From contig JAJEGU010000033.1 in the NCBI GenBank assembly GCA_022819645.1, positions 1 to 64,000 on the forward strand: a stretch of DNA of 64,000 nt. Direction: 5' to 3'. Below the pieces are notes generated by a model that saw only the letters and a program-made list of their open reading frames with translations, did not search any database and was not told the origin of the DNA. Position 1 is the first letter of the stretch, and every line of letters starts with the position of its first letter. Origin of the DNA: Pseudomonadales bacterium. GTDB taxonomy: Bacteria; Pseudomonadota; Gammaproteobacteria; Pseudomonadales; Pseudohongiellaceae. This document shows, one piece after another, positions 16,450 to 25,399 of the stretch. Position numbers and translations under genes: made by a program.

Positions 16450-16787
16450 TCAGCCTGATCGCCGCCGATGCAGTGGCGGAAGGCTTCTGCAGGGAGGTCG
16501 AACTCGACAGGGAGCTGTTTTTCCTCGTGCGCAAGGATGGCCAGCTTTACCTGTACCGCAATTCCTGCCCCCACCTCGGCACACCGCTGAACTGGGAAGA
16601 GGACAAGTTTCTCGACCCGGACGGCGCCCTGATCCAGTGCGTCACCCACGGCGCCCTGTTCCGCATCGAGGACGGCCTCTGCCTCGCGGGGCCGTGCCAT
16701 GGCCAGCACCTGTTCGCCGTGCCCTTCGAGATCATCGACGGGATGGTCAGCGTGGACCCGTCCCGGATTCCGGAGGCCGCCGGCTAG
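16446..16787 (+). CDS. Rieske [2Fe-2S] ferredoxin-like protein
   Basis: A 113-residue single-domain Rieske protein with the two cluster boxes Cys41-Pro-His43 (CPHLG) and Cys65-Val-Thr-His68 (CVTHGALF), the standard CxH...CxxH ligands. The expected downstream glycine/proline loop GPCHGQHLF is present. No membrane anchor, so it is a soluble electron carrier or a redox-sensing partner. Translationally coupled to the PLP enzyme upstream. No oxygenase subunit is nearby. Confidence 0.85.
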   Translation: MISLIAADAVAEGFCREVELDRELFFLVRKDGQLYLYRNSCPHLGTPLNWEEDKFLDPDGALIQCVTHGALFRIEDGLCLAGPCHGQHLFAVPFEIIDGMVSVDPSRIPEAAG

Positions 16788-16803
16788 CAGGAGGCCGACC
16801 GGG

Positions 16804-16905
16804 GAGATTCCGCGACTTCGCTTCGCTACGCGCGGAATGGCAGCTTGCCGAGCGCTGCCCCCTTTTCCGTCATTCCGCGCGTAGCGAAGCGAAGTCGCGG
16901 AATCT
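16804..16905. repeat. inverted REP-A pair (BIME-like)
   Basis: GAGATTCCGCGACTTCGCTT (16804 on) and the facing GTCATTCCGCGCGTAGCGAA to GGAATCTC (ending 16905) are long reverse complements separated by ~30 bases. They lie between the convergent rieske and sfsA genes, where they could serve as a bidirectional transcript end. Confidence 0.75.
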
Positions 16906-16936
16906 CAAGCAGGAGCCCCGACATAAGCAGGTGCAT

Positions 16937-17647
16937 TCACAGGCGCACGGGAACTTCCCGGTCGAGCTCGACGGTTCCCGCGCCAAGGTCATAGCTTGCG
17001 CCGTAGGCATGCAACTCCACGCCGGCCGCGGCGGCCTCGCGCAGTAATTCGCCGAAGCGCGGATCGATGGAATCCGCGGGGCTAACCTCGGTCACGCCAT
17101 TGTGGGCCACGCAAAAAATCACCATGGCGCGAAGTCCCGCGCGGCGCAATGCCGCAAGTTCGCGCAAATGACGCTGGCCCCTGGTGGTAACCGCATCGGG
17201 AAACAGCCCGATGCCCCCGTCTTCGGCGAGGCTGACGTTCTTGACTTCCACATAGCACTCCCGGTTCGCCAGACTGACCAGGAAATCGGCGCGGCCGGCG
17301 CCGGACAGATAAGCCGCTTCGCGCTTCAATCCGTCATGCCCGGCCAGGGAACCCACCAGACCATTGCCGATGGCTTCCTCCACCAGCGGATTGGCCAGAC
17401 TGGTATTGATCCCCACCAGATGGCGGCGGTCCACTTCGACGATTTGCCAGGTATGGGGGTACTTGCGCCGGGGGTTGCCGGAAGCCGTGTACCAGACCCG
17501 GCTCCCCGGCGCACAGCAATTCCGCATCGACCCGGTATTCGGGCAATGCATCGTCACCACCTCCCCCCCAGGCGTTTCCACATCCGCCAGAAACCGCTTG
17601 TAACGCCGAATCAAGACCCCCCGCTCCAGCGCACCAGGATAGTTCAT
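16937..17647 (-). CDS. sfsA: SfsA family protein (sugar fermentation stimulation)
   Basis: A 236-residue protein, matching the family length. Conserved SfsA blocks are RRYKRFLADVE, MHCPNTGSMRNCCAPG, YPHTWQIVE, ECYVEVKNVSL and FPDAVTTRGQRHLREL. The FPDAVT...RG..H and EVKN parts resemble the restriction-endonuclease-like fold in this family. Function is poorly defined: described as a DNA-binding regulator in E. coli and structurally nuclease-like. The start at 17647 gives the canonical MNYPGALERG N-terminus; the longer open frame upstream is not conserved. Confidence 0.9.
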   Translation of the reverse strand: MNYPGALERGVLIRRYKRFLADVETPGGEVVTMHCPNTGSMRNCCAPGSRVWYTASGNPRRKYPHTWQIVEVDRRHLVGINTSLANPLVEEAIGNGLVGSLAGHDGLKREAAYLSGAGRADFLVSLANRECYVEVKNVSLAEDGGIGLFPDAVTTRGQRHLRELAALRRAGLRAMVIFCVAHNGVTEVSPADSIDPRFGELLREAAAAGVELHAYGASYDLGAGTVELDREVPVRL

Positions 17648-17753
17648 GACGCAAGGTAGTGAGCGCGACGGCAGCCGAAAGGGGCCCGGCGCCAGCCGGG
17701 AAAGCATTCGGCTACAGACGGAAAGCGAACGGACAGCATGCACCAACCCCCAA

Positions 17754-18965
17754 TCACGCAAGCGCCCGCCGCAGCCTTTCCACGCCGAGTTTCAAATCTT
17801 CCATGCCCGTGGTAAACGCCATCCTCACGTATTCATTGCCGTTGATTTCGCCGAAATCGGTTCCCGGCGTGATTGCCACACCGTGTTCCTCGAGCATTTG
17901 CGTGCAAAAGGCCTCGCTGTCGCGGCTGAAAACCGAGATGTTGGCATAGGCGTAAAAGGCGCCCTGGATTTCCCGGGGCAGCAGCATACCGAGGGCGGAA
18001 AGCTCGGCGGCGAGATAATCCCGGCGCTCGCAAAACGCCGCCCGGCGCTGCTCGAACACTTCCCGGGAAGCCGGCGCAAATGCCTCCAGCGCCGCATGCT
18101 GGGCAAAGCTCGAAGGCGAGATGAACAGGTTCTGGGCGAGGATATTGGCGGCCTCCACCTGATCCTCGGGAACCACGATCCAGCCAAGCCGCCATCCTGT
18201 CATGCCAAAGTACTTGGAAAAACTGTTGACTACAAAAGCGCCCGGGTTGATTTCCAGAATGCTGGGCATGTCATCCACATAATGCAGGCCGTGGTAGGTC
18301 TCATCGAGCAGCAGATGCGCGCCTGCGGCGTCGGCCCAGTCGCTGATTTCCCGCAACTGCCGCCGGGGAATGACGGCGCCGGTGGGATTGCCCGGGGAAG
18401 CCAGCCAAAGTCCCGCGGTGTGGTTCCGGCGATGCCTTTCCAGCAAAGCCGGCGAAGGCTGAAAGTCTTCCTCGACGCCAATCGGCATCAATTGCGCCTC
18501 GGCTCCGGCAAGCCGCACCAGATTGCGGTAGCAGGGATACGAAGGATCGGTGAGCAGCACGCCGGCGCCGGGCCGCAGCAGGAGATGGGACAGAATCGCC
18601 AGGCCGCCACTGGCGCCCAGGGTGATCAGTATTCGTTCCCTGGGCAGTTCGAGCCCGTGCCGCTCGCGGTAATGGGCAACCAGGGCGTCGCGCAACTCGG
18701 GAATTCCCGGCGCCTGGGTGTATTGGGTCAGGCCGGCGTCCAGGGCGCGCTTGGCAGCCTCGCGAATCGTCCCGGCGGTGGCGAAGTCCGGCTCGCCGGC
18801 TTCCATGTGCACGATCTTGCGGCCCTGTTTTTCCAGTTCCGCGGCGCGGTTCAGCACCAGCATGACCCGGAACGGGTTCACGCCCTGAAGTCGTGTCGCG
18901 CCATGATCGTGATTTGCGCTGCTGTCCATTCCGGCGTCCCTGTGCATCCTTTGGTGCATGCTCAT
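17754..18965 (-). CDS. class I/II PLP-dependent aminotransferase
   Basis: A 403-residue fold-type I aminotransferase. The PLP lysine is in NSFSKYFGMTGWRLGW (near residue 235). Also visible are LTQYTQAPGIPELR, ASPGNPTGAV (substrate/cofactor Asn), DETYHGLHY and the C-terminal substrate arginine region EYVRMAFTT. Such enzymes transfer amino groups from amino acids to 2-oxo acids; substrate unknown. Several ATGs cluster at the start (MSMHQRMH..., then MDSS...), so the first ~13 residues are uncertain. It lies upstream of sfsA on the same strand with a 106-base gap. Confidence 0.85.
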   Translation of the reverse strand: MSMHQRMHRDAGMDSSANHDHGATRLQGVNPFRVMLVLNRAAELEKQGRKIVHMEAGEPDFATAGTIREAAKRALDAGLTQYTQAPGIPELRDALVAHYRERHGLELPRERILITLGASGGLAILSHLLLRPGAGVLLTDPSYPCYRNLVRLAGAEAQLMPIGVEEDFQPSPALLERHRRNHTAGLWLASPGNPTGAVIPRRQLREISDWADAAGAHLLLDETYHGLHYVDDMPSILEINPGAFVVNSFSKYFGMTGWRLGWIVVPEDQVEAANILAQNLFISPSSFAQHAALEAFAPASREVFEQRRAAFCERRDYLAAELSALGMLLPREIQGAFYAYANISVFSRDSEAFCTQMLEEHGVAITPGTDFGEINGNEYVRMAFTTGMEDLKLGVERLRRALA

Positions 18966-19153
18966 CCTGTGAGTTTCCGTTTCGTCCTGTGATTCGCCCC
19001 TGTCACGGGAAGTCGCGCATTATACATTCTCTCCTGTTGTTGCATTTGCCAGGCAAAAGGTCTAGCCTCGGAGCGGCGTCCGGGTTCGCCGCCAAGAGCA
19101 GGCCCGGACTCCCGTCATGCAAGACCCGCCACATCAGGAAACGGAGCCAGGCC

Positions 19154-19738
19154 GTGAATGCAAAGCTGACGCGCAGACGCTTTATCAAGGGGGTGATCTT
19201 CTCCGGCGCGGCCGCCACGACCGGCGCCGGAGTCTACCTCGCGCAGGCGCAGTCCGGGCTTTCCGCCGCGGAACGACTGCTGACCCTCAACGTCAACGGC
19301 CAGGGCCGGATCGTGGACGCGCTGCCCCAGGAAACCCTGGCCCATACCTTGCGCTACCGGCTCAATCTGACCGGCACCAAGATCGGCTGCAACCGGGGCG
19401 AATGCGGCGCCTGTACCGTGCTCATCGACGGCGTGCCCAACTACTCCTGCTCGGTGCTGACCCACAACGTCAAGAGCCAGGCGGTGGTCTCCATCGAAGG
19501 CGTCAAGGCCGCCGATGGAACCCTGCACCCGGTGCAACAGGCTTTCGTTGAGGAAAACTCGCCGCAATGCGGCTTCTGCACGCCCGGGCAGATCATGTCC
19601 GCGGTGGCGCTGCTGAACGACAACCCGGCGCCCGACCGGCAACAGGTGCGCATGGCCCTGTCCGGCAACCTGTGCCGCTGCGGCGCTTATGAACATTACA
19701 TCAATGGCGTCCTGCGCGCCGCGGGGCAACTGGCATGA
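19154..19738 (+). CDS. xanthine dehydrogenase-family [2Fe-2S] subunit with Tat signal
   Basis: A GTG-initiated 194-residue small subunit. A Tat signal is visible: RRRFIKG, then a hydrophobic stretch and AQAQSG. Two [2Fe-2S] cluster sites follow: plant-ferredoxin type CNRGECGACTVLIDG with a later Cys in YSCSVL, and the C-terminal CGFCTPGQIM...CRCGAY. It transfers electrons between the Mo centre and FAD. First gene of a three-gene set (FeS, Mo, FAD), overlapping the next by ATGA. The Tat signal on the FeS subunit predicts folded export of the whole heterotrimer, as in PaoABC-type aldehyde oxidoreductases. Confidence 0.9.
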   Translation: MNAKLTRRRFIKGVIFSGAAATTGAGVYLAQAQSGLSAAERLLTLNVNGQGRIVDALPQETLAHTLRYRLNLTGTKIGCNRGECGACTVLIDGVPNYSCSVLTHNVKSQAVVSIEGVKAADGTLHPVQQAFVEENSPQCGFCTPGQIMSAVALLNDNPAPDRQQVRMALSGNLCRCGAYEHYINGVLRAAGQLA

Positions 19739-22170
19739 GCATGCATATTGGATACGATTTCATTCCACCCGACGTGCCCGGCAAGGTAACGGGCGAGATC
19801 AAGTACGCGGAAGACTATCGCGCCGAGGGCATGGTCTTCGCCAGGCTGCTGACCAGCCCCCTGCCCGCGGGCCGGGTGCTCGGCATCGACGCCAGCGAAG
19901 CCCGGCGCATGGATGGCGTGGTGGGCGTCTTCACCGCGGCGGACCTGCCGCCCGTGGCGCCGCCGGCCAATCCGGCGCTGGCCTCCGATTACATCACCTA
20001 TGTGGGCCAGCCGATTCTCGCCGTGGCGGCCACCAGCGAGGAAATCGCGGAAACCGCCATCGAGCGAATCCGGGTCGAATACGAACGCCGGCCTTTCGTG
20101 GTGGACCCGCTGGAAAGCCTCTCGCCCGGCGGCGCCACCGCCTATCCCGAAGGCAACGCCCTGGTGCGAACCCGGGAAGAAGGTCCGGACGGCACACCGG
20201 TGGTGGGCGCGCAAATCCAGGACATCAAGTGGCCCCGGGAAGCCATCGAGGCCATGCGCGCAGGCCGCGAACCCATGGGCGCCGAATTCACCAACGAGTG
20301 GTCCTTTGGCGATATCGAAGCCGGTTTCGCGGAAGCGGCGGCCATCGTGGAGGAGCCTTTCGTCACCATCGGCTACCCGCACCATTCGCTGGAATCCCGC
20401 ACCTGCATGGCGTACTGGGAAAACGGCAAGTGTTACTTCCACGGCTCCTCCCAGAGCCAGAGCGCCAACAACGCGGGCCTCGCGCGGATGCTCAATATCG
20501 ATCTCGCCGACCTCGTCTTCATCAACGAGGCCACCGGCGGCGGCTTCGGCTCGAAGATCGGCCCCTACCCCTACATGGCGATCACCGGCGAGTTCTCGCG
20601 GCAGTTGAATCGTCCGGTGCAGTTGCGCATCACCCGGGAGCAGGAGTTCTACATCGGCTCGGCGCGCTCCGGCATGCAGGGCTGGATCAAGCTCGGGGTG
20701 AAGGAGGACGGCAAGGTATCCGCCGTGGACCTGATCATCGTCAACGATGGCGGCATGACCGGCGGCGGCAGCGGCAATTCTTCCGCCCAGCACGTCACCG
20801 TGGCCTACCAGCCCGAGTCCATGCGATTCAGGCATATCTCGGTGTACACCAACACCACGCCCCGGGGCGCCCAGCGCGGCCCGGGACAGAACGAGATGTC
20901 GGCCATTCTCGGCCCCATCACCGACAAGGCGGCCAAGGCCGCGGGAGTGGACCGGGTCGAGTTCCGCAAGATCAACGCCCTCACCAGCGACGGCTTCCAG
21001 GGCGGCAGCCAGGGTCCGGTGACCAGCGCCTTCGTGGGGGAAGCCATCGACCAGGGCGAGCGCATGTTCAACTGGCGGGAACGGTCCCGGCAGCCCAGGG
21101 GCGATGGCAGCAAGGTGCGGGGCCTCGGCGTCGGCATCGGCTACCACGGCGCCGGCGGCCGCGGCTATGACGGCCTGCTGCGGATGGATAGCGACGGCAT
21201 CCTGCATATCCACAGCGGCGTCGGCAATCTCGGCACCTATTCCTACGCGGCAACCTGCCGGGTGGCGGCGGAGGTCATGCAAATGCCCTGGGATCGTTGC
21301 CAGATCCACCGCGGCCGTAGCGACCGGCATCTGCCCCACAGTTCCGGCCAGGGCGGCTCCAACACCGTATTCACCCACAGCCGGGCGAACTGGGTTGCCG
21401 GCGAGGACATGATCGCCAAGATGAAGCAGATTGCCGCCGCCGACCTCGGCGGCAGCGCGGAGGATTACGAGATCGGCGGCGAGCGGGTGTTTTTGCGCGA
21501 CGACCCCGATACCGGCCTCAGCTACGCCGAATGCGCCCGGCGCGCCATGGCGCTTGGCGGCGCTTTCAGCGGCCAGGAGTATCCGGAAGACATCAATCCG
21601 CTAACCCGGCTTGCGGTGCAGGGTCTGGCCGGCACCGGCCTGATCGGCGTCGCCCGGGACAATATTCCCGGCATCGGGCAGCCGCCGGGAGTGGTGGTGG
21701 GCTTTATCGAAATCGAACTCGACAAGGATACCGGCAAGTACGACATTCTCGACTACGCCGCGGTGGCCGATTGCGGCACCGTGGTGCATCCGAAGAATTT
21801 CGACAACGCCATGCGCGGCGGCGCGGTCTGGGGCGTGGGTCTGGCGGCGCTGGAACGCCACGTCTATGATCCCCAGAACGGACTGCCCGCCAATGTGGGC
21901 CTGTACCAGAGCAAACCGCCCACGATTCTCGATGTGCCAGTGGACACCGGCGCCGCCGCGGTCAATATTCCCGATCCGCAGAATCCCGCCGGCGGCCGCG
22001 GAATCGGCGAGCCCACCCAGGGCGCAGCCTGCGCGGCGCTTGCCGCCGCCATCTCGGACGCCCTGGACGGGCATCTGTTCAACTCCGCGCCGATCACCAC
22101 GGACATGATCGTGAATCACCTGGCGGGGAATTCCTACAGCACCCAATCCCTGAAAACCAACACATTCTGA
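19735..22170 (+). CDS. xanthine dehydrogenase-family molybdopterin-binding subunit
   Basis: An 811-residue large subunit. It starts with IPPDVPGKVTGEIKYAEDY-like family sequence and contains GGGFGSKIG and RGPGQNEMSA Mo-cofactor segments, FSGQEYPED, and near the C-terminus GRGIGEPTQGAACAALAAAI, which holds the expected active-site glutamate. It hydroxylates aldehydes or N-heterocycles using water-derived oxygen; the substrate cannot be inferred. It has no signal peptide, consistent with hitch-hiking on the Tat signal of the FeS subunit. No XdhC/PaoD-type maturation chaperone is in the window. Confidence 0.9.
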   Translation: MSMHIGYDFIPPDVPGKVTGEIKYAEDYRAEGMVFARLLTSPLPAGRVLGIDASEARRMDGVVGVFTAADLPPVAPPANPALASDYITYVGQPILAVAATSEEIAETAIERIRVEYERRPFVVDPLESLSPGGATAYPEGNALVRTREEGPDGTPVVGAQIQDIKWPREAIEAMRAGREPMGAEFTNEWSFGDIEAGFAEAAAIVEEPFVTIGYPHHSLESRTCMAYWENGKCYFHGSSQSQSANNAGLARMLNIDLADLVFINEATGGGFGSKIGPYPYMAITGEFSRQLNRPVQLRITREQEFYIGSARSGMQGWIKLGVKEDGKVSAVDLIIVNDGGMTGGGSGNSSAQHVTVAYQPESMRFRHISVYTNTTPRGAQRGPGQNEMSAILGPITDKAAKAAGVDRVEFRKINALTSDGFQGGSQGPVTSAFVGEAIDQGERMFNWRERSRQPRGDGSKVRGLGVGIGYHGAGGRGYDGLLRMDSDGILHIHSGVGNLGTYSYAATCRVAAEVMQMPWDRCQIHRGRSDRHLPHSSGQGGSNTVFTHSRANWVAGEDMIAKMKQIAAADLGGSAEDYEIGGERVFLRDDPDTGLSYAECARRAMALGGAFSGQEYPEDINPLTRLAVQGLAGTGLIGVARDNIPGIGQPPGVVVGFIEIELDKDTGKYDILDYAAVADCGTVVHPKNFDNAMRGGAVWGVGLAALERHVYDPQNGLPANVGLYQSKPPTILDVPVDTGAAAVNIPDPQNPAGGRGIGEPTQGAACAALAAAISDALDGHLFNSAPITTDMIVNHLAGNSYSTQSLKTNTF

Positions 22171-22179
22171 GGTCTCACC

Positions 22180-23169
22180 ATGCCTTCACATGACGTAATG
22201 CCAAACATGGAACTCTACCAGCCCGCCGTGCTGGAAGACGCGCTCGCCATCGCCGACCGCCTCGGAGACCGGGGCTGGCTGGTGGGCGGAGGCCAGGACA
22301 CCTATGGTTGGTTGAAGGACCGCGCCAAGACCACCGACGCCCTGATCGATCTCAGCGGCATCGACTCGCTCCGGGGAATCCGCCAGGACGGCGACACCCT
22401 GGAAATCGGCGCCATGACGACGCTCACCGAAGTGGCGGAAAACGCGCTGGTGCGCGAGCGGTTCTCCCTGCTCGCCGAAGCCAGCGCGATTGTGGCAAGC
22501 CCCCAGATCCGCAATATCGGCACCATCGGGGGCAATGTCTCCCAGGATGTGCGCTGCTGGTATTACCGCCGGGGGCTGTCCTGCTATCGCGCCGGCGGCA
22601 ACCTGTGTTACGCCGACACTCCGGAGGGCATGAATCGCGAACATGCGCTGTTCGAAGGCAGCCGCTGCGTCGCGGCGGGCGCCTCGGATACCGCCCCGGC
22701 CCTGGTGGCGCTCAATGCCTCCATGGTGATTCGCAACTCGGGGGGCGAGCGGGAGGTTTCGGCGGAGGACTTCTTCGTCGGCCCGGCGCTGGATATCCTC
22801 AACACCACGGTGCTGCGCCCGGGCGACGTGCTCACTGCGATTCGCCTGCCCGCGGACTGGCGCGGCGCGAGTTTCTACTTTGAAAAAGTCGCCGACCGCA
22901 ATGTATGGGACTTCTCCCTGGTGAGCATCGCCGCGGCTTTCCGGCTCAATGGCGACAGCATCAGCGAGGCGAGCATCGTCTGCGGCGCCGTCCAGACCAC
23001 GCCGCGGCGTCTGCGCAACGTGGAAAACGCCCTGCGCGGCATGAGCAAGGGCATGGCCACCGCCGAAGCCATTTCACCCATGGCCACCGCGGGAGCACGG
23101 GCGCTTGCTCATAACGGCTTCAAGATACCGTTGATGCAAAATCTCGTGAAGCGGGCGATCGCGGCCTGA
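22180..23169 (+). CDS. xanthine dehydrogenase-family FAD subunit
   Basis: A 329-residue FAD-binding medium subunit. FAD-binding blocks are LVGGGQDTYGWLKDR and NIGTIGGNVSQDVRCW. The loop after the second block carries cysteines at residues 126, 135, 143 and 163. In PaoB and hydroxybenzoyl-CoA reductase relatives an equivalent loop binds an extra [4Fe-4S] cluster, so the same is plausible here. The C-terminal CO dehydrogenase flavoprotein domain includes GAVQTTPRRL. It completes the operon, 9 bases after the Mo subunit, and is followed by REP elements. Confidence 0.88.
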   Translation: MPSHDVMPNMELYQPAVLEDALAIADRLGDRGWLVGGGQDTYGWLKDRAKTTDALIDLSGIDSLRGIRQDGDTLEIGAMTTLTEVAENALVRERFSLLAEASAIVASPQIRNIGTIGGNVSQDVRCWYYRRGLSCYRAGGNLCYADTPEGMNREHALFEGSRCVAAGASDTAPALVALNASMVIRNSGGEREVSAEDFFVGPALDILNTTVLRPGDVLTAIRLPADWRGASFYFEKVADRNVWDFSLVSIAAAFRLNGDSISEASIVCGAVQTTPRRLRNVENALRGMSKGMATAEAISPMATAGARALAHNGFKIPLMQNLVKRAIAA

Positions 23170-23198
23170 AAAAGGCCCGGAATGCAAGCGCAGTTTTA

Positions 23199-23390
23199 TG
23201 CGCAGGGTTGAGCTATGCTCGGCGACTGGACTGTCTGGACCGGGGAGGGTGGGCGGCATCGTAAAGGGCTCGCCATGTATGGCAAGTATAGACCCAAAGT
23301 ATCGCCAACGAGATTCTGCGACTTCGCTTCGCTGCGCGCAGAATGACGGGTGGAGGGATGTCATCCTGCGCGAAGTCGCAGGATCTCATT
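23199..23390. repeat. REP-B unit plus inverted REP-A pair
   Basis: 23199-23247 aligns with 10289-10333 (GCTATGCTCGGCGACTGGAC). 23309-23346 and 23360-23390 are facing REP-A units (GATTCTGCGACTTCGCTTCG; CGAAGTCGCAGGATCTC). They occupy the convergent gap between the FAD subunit and hemH. Confidence 0.65.
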
Positions 23391-23411
23391 GGCGAAGTTG
23401 AACTCCCCCGG

Positions 23412-24437
23412 TCACCCCAACTTCGCCGCGGCCATCTCATAAACCGCATCGATCCACTCCCGCGAATCATTCAGATTCGGCAACAAGATCAACTCCTCCC
23501 CACCCGCTTCAATAAATTGTTCGCGGTATTCGCGCCCGATTTCGTGCAAGGTCTCCAGACAATCGGTCACGAAAGAAGGCGTGGCCACGGCAATGCGTTT
23601 CCTGCCCTGGGCCAGCAGTTCCAGCAGATGCCCGTCGAGGTAGGGCTTGATCCATTCCGAGGGGCCGAAACGCGATTGAAACGCCGAGGACCAGGAACCG
23701 GCCTGCTCGCCAAGCGCCCGGGCAATGGCCCGGGAAGTCGCCAGGCACTGGGCGCGGTAGCAATAGCGATTGGCCTCGCCAACCCGCTCGCAGCAGGCGC
23801 CGAAATCGCAGCAGCCATTACCATCGGCCTTGCGAATCTGCGCCTCGGGCAGGCCGTGGTAGCTGAAAACCAGATGCTCGACAGTGGCGTCTGCAAGACT
23901 GTCCCGGATGATTCCGGACCAGGCGTCAATGAACAGCGGCTCGGCAAAGAAGTTCTCGATGAAGCGAAGCTTCGGCTGGCGCCGCCAACCTGCCGCCGCG
24001 GCGCGCACCGCCTGCGCCGCGGATTCCGTGGTCGCGCGGGCGTACTGGGGATACAGGGGAAACACCACAATCTCGTCGCAGCCCCGGGCTTCAAACTCCG
24101 CCATGGTCTCGGCGATAAATGGCCTGCTGTAGGCCATGCCGATGCCTACGGAAACATCGCCGCCCGCCCCATCGAATCCAGCCTGCACGCCCGCTCGCAC
24201 CCGCTCGGAATAGACCTGCAGGGGCGACCCTTCGTCCAGCCAGATTCCGGCGTAGTCTTTCGCCGTGCGCGGCGCCCGCAGGGGCAGGATGATCAGATTC
24301 CGCAGCAACCAAAGGCCCAGCGGATTGATGTCGAAAACGAACCGATCCGCGAAAAAATAGCGATAAAACTCGCGCAAGCCCCTGGCAGTGGGTTCCGCCG
24401 GCGTTCCCAAGTTGATCAGCAATACGGCTTTGGACAT
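23412..24437 (-). CDS. hemH: ferrochelatase
   Basis: A 341-residue protein with family start KAVLLINLGTPAEPT, GSPLQVYSERV, the predicted catalytic histidine in VFSYHGLPEAQIRK, and FQSRFGPSEWIKPYLD plus the acidic segment GGEELILLPNLNDS near the C-terminus. It inserts Fe2+ into protoporphyrin IX, the last step of haem synthesis. The start at 24437 gives the canonical N-terminus; the open frame extends upstream without homology. Divergent from the M48 peptidase gene. The TACAAT at ~24530 in the shared gap could be the -10 element for the latter. Confidence 0.92.
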   Translation of the reverse strand: MSKAVLLINLGTPAEPTARGLREFYRYFFADRFVFDINPLGLWLLRNLIILPLRAPRTAKDYAGIWLDEGSPLQVYSERVRAGVQAGFDGAGGDVSVGIGMAYSRPFIAETMAEFEARGCDEIVVFPLYPQYARATTESAAQAVRAAAAGWRRQPKLRFIENFFAEPLFIDAWSGIIRDSLADATVEHLVFSYHGLPEAQIRKADGNGCCDFGACCERVGEANRYCYRAQCLATSRAIARALGEQAGSWSSAFQSRFGPSEWIKPYLDGHLLELLAQGRKRIAVATPSFVTDCLETLHEIGREYREQFIEAGGEELILLPNLNDSREWIDAVYEMAAAKLG

Positions 24438-24555
24438 GGCGCGGCAAGTGTAGTCGATTTCGTTTTGGTTCACATGTGGAAAACCTGTCGCACAGTCGAG
24501 GGCAACTGAATAGCAATCCCATTTCGGCGTACAATCATCGTGTACATGCGAACTG

Positions 24556-25377
24556 ATGAGGATGATCATGCGCCGCCTGATTCTCGCAATCCCTTTCGCC
24601 TTGATCCTGGCTTCCTGCGCCACGAGCCCCACCGGCAGAACGCAATTCATGCTGGTGCCGCCGGATGTGGCTATCAATGAGTCCCGGCTGGCTTACGCGC
24701 AAACCCTGGAAGAATTGACCGGTAGCGGGAGGATGCTGCATGACCCCGCGCTCTCCGAACGAACTGGCCGTATTACCGGTCGTCTGGTTGCCGCGGCAGT
24801 GCAAACCTGGCCGCATACAGCGGGTTGGGAATGGAGCGTGGCGCTGATCGACGATCCCGAAATGGTCAATGCCTGGTGCATGGCTGGCGGTCGCATGGCG
24901 ATTTACAGCGGTCTGGTAAGCAAGCTCGATCTGAGCGACGATGAACTGGCGCATATCATGGGCCATGAAATCGCCCATGCCGTCGCCAATCACTCCGCCG
25001 AACAAATGTCGCTCGCCATCGTCCAGGGTCTGGCTGTCGCGGCGGTCGGCATCGAGACGGGCAACCGCGACAAGGCGAACGCGGCGGACATGCTCGCAAC
25101 GGTAGCGTTGAGCCTGCCGAACAGCCGCGGCGCCGAGTACGAGGCCGACCAGCTCGGCATGGAACTGGCGCACAGGGCTGGATACGAACCCGCCGCCGCA
25201 GTCACCCTCTGGAACAAGATGCGCGCCAAGGGCGGGAGCGCGGGAGCGCTGCAGTTCCTCAGCACCCATCCCAATCCGGAAAACCGCTCCGCCCGTCTTG
25301 CCGCCCAGGCCAACCAGCTCAGCAACCAACCCCCTTTCCAGCCCCCGGACCCTTATCCGGTTCGGATTCATCCATGA
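24556..25377 (+). CDS. M48 family metallopeptidase lipoprotein
   Basis: A 273-residue protein with a lipobox LILASC (Cys near residue 16), so membrane-attached on the periplasmic side. The zinc motif HEIAH (in IMGHEIAHAVANH) and the distal glutamate region NSRGAEYEADQLGMEL identify an M48B/LoiP-like oligopeptidase. STHPNPENRSARL near the C-terminus is typical of the family. It likely acts in outer-membrane or lipoprotein quality control. Three in-frame ATGs lie in the first 7 codons; any could be the start. Confidence 0.88.
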   Translation: MRMIMRRLILAIPFALILASCATSPTGRTQFMLVPPDVAINESRLAYAQTLEELTGSGRMLHDPALSERTGRITGRLVAAAVQTWPHTAGWEWSVALIDDPEMVNAWCMAGGRMAIYSGLVSKLDLSDDELAHIMGHEIAHAVANHSAEQMSLAIVQGLAVAAVGIETGNRDKANAADMLATVALSLPNSRGAEYEADQLGMELAHRAGYEPAAAVTLWNKMRAKGGSAGALQFLSTHPNPENRSARLAAQANQLSNQPPFQPPDPYPVRIHP

Positions 25378-25399
25378 CAGGCGATCAAGGAGAAAACTC

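Noticed and set aside
19696..21378. 560-codon minus-strand open frame
   Set aside because: Antisense to the molybdopterin-binding subunit; long antisense frames are expected in GC-rich genes.
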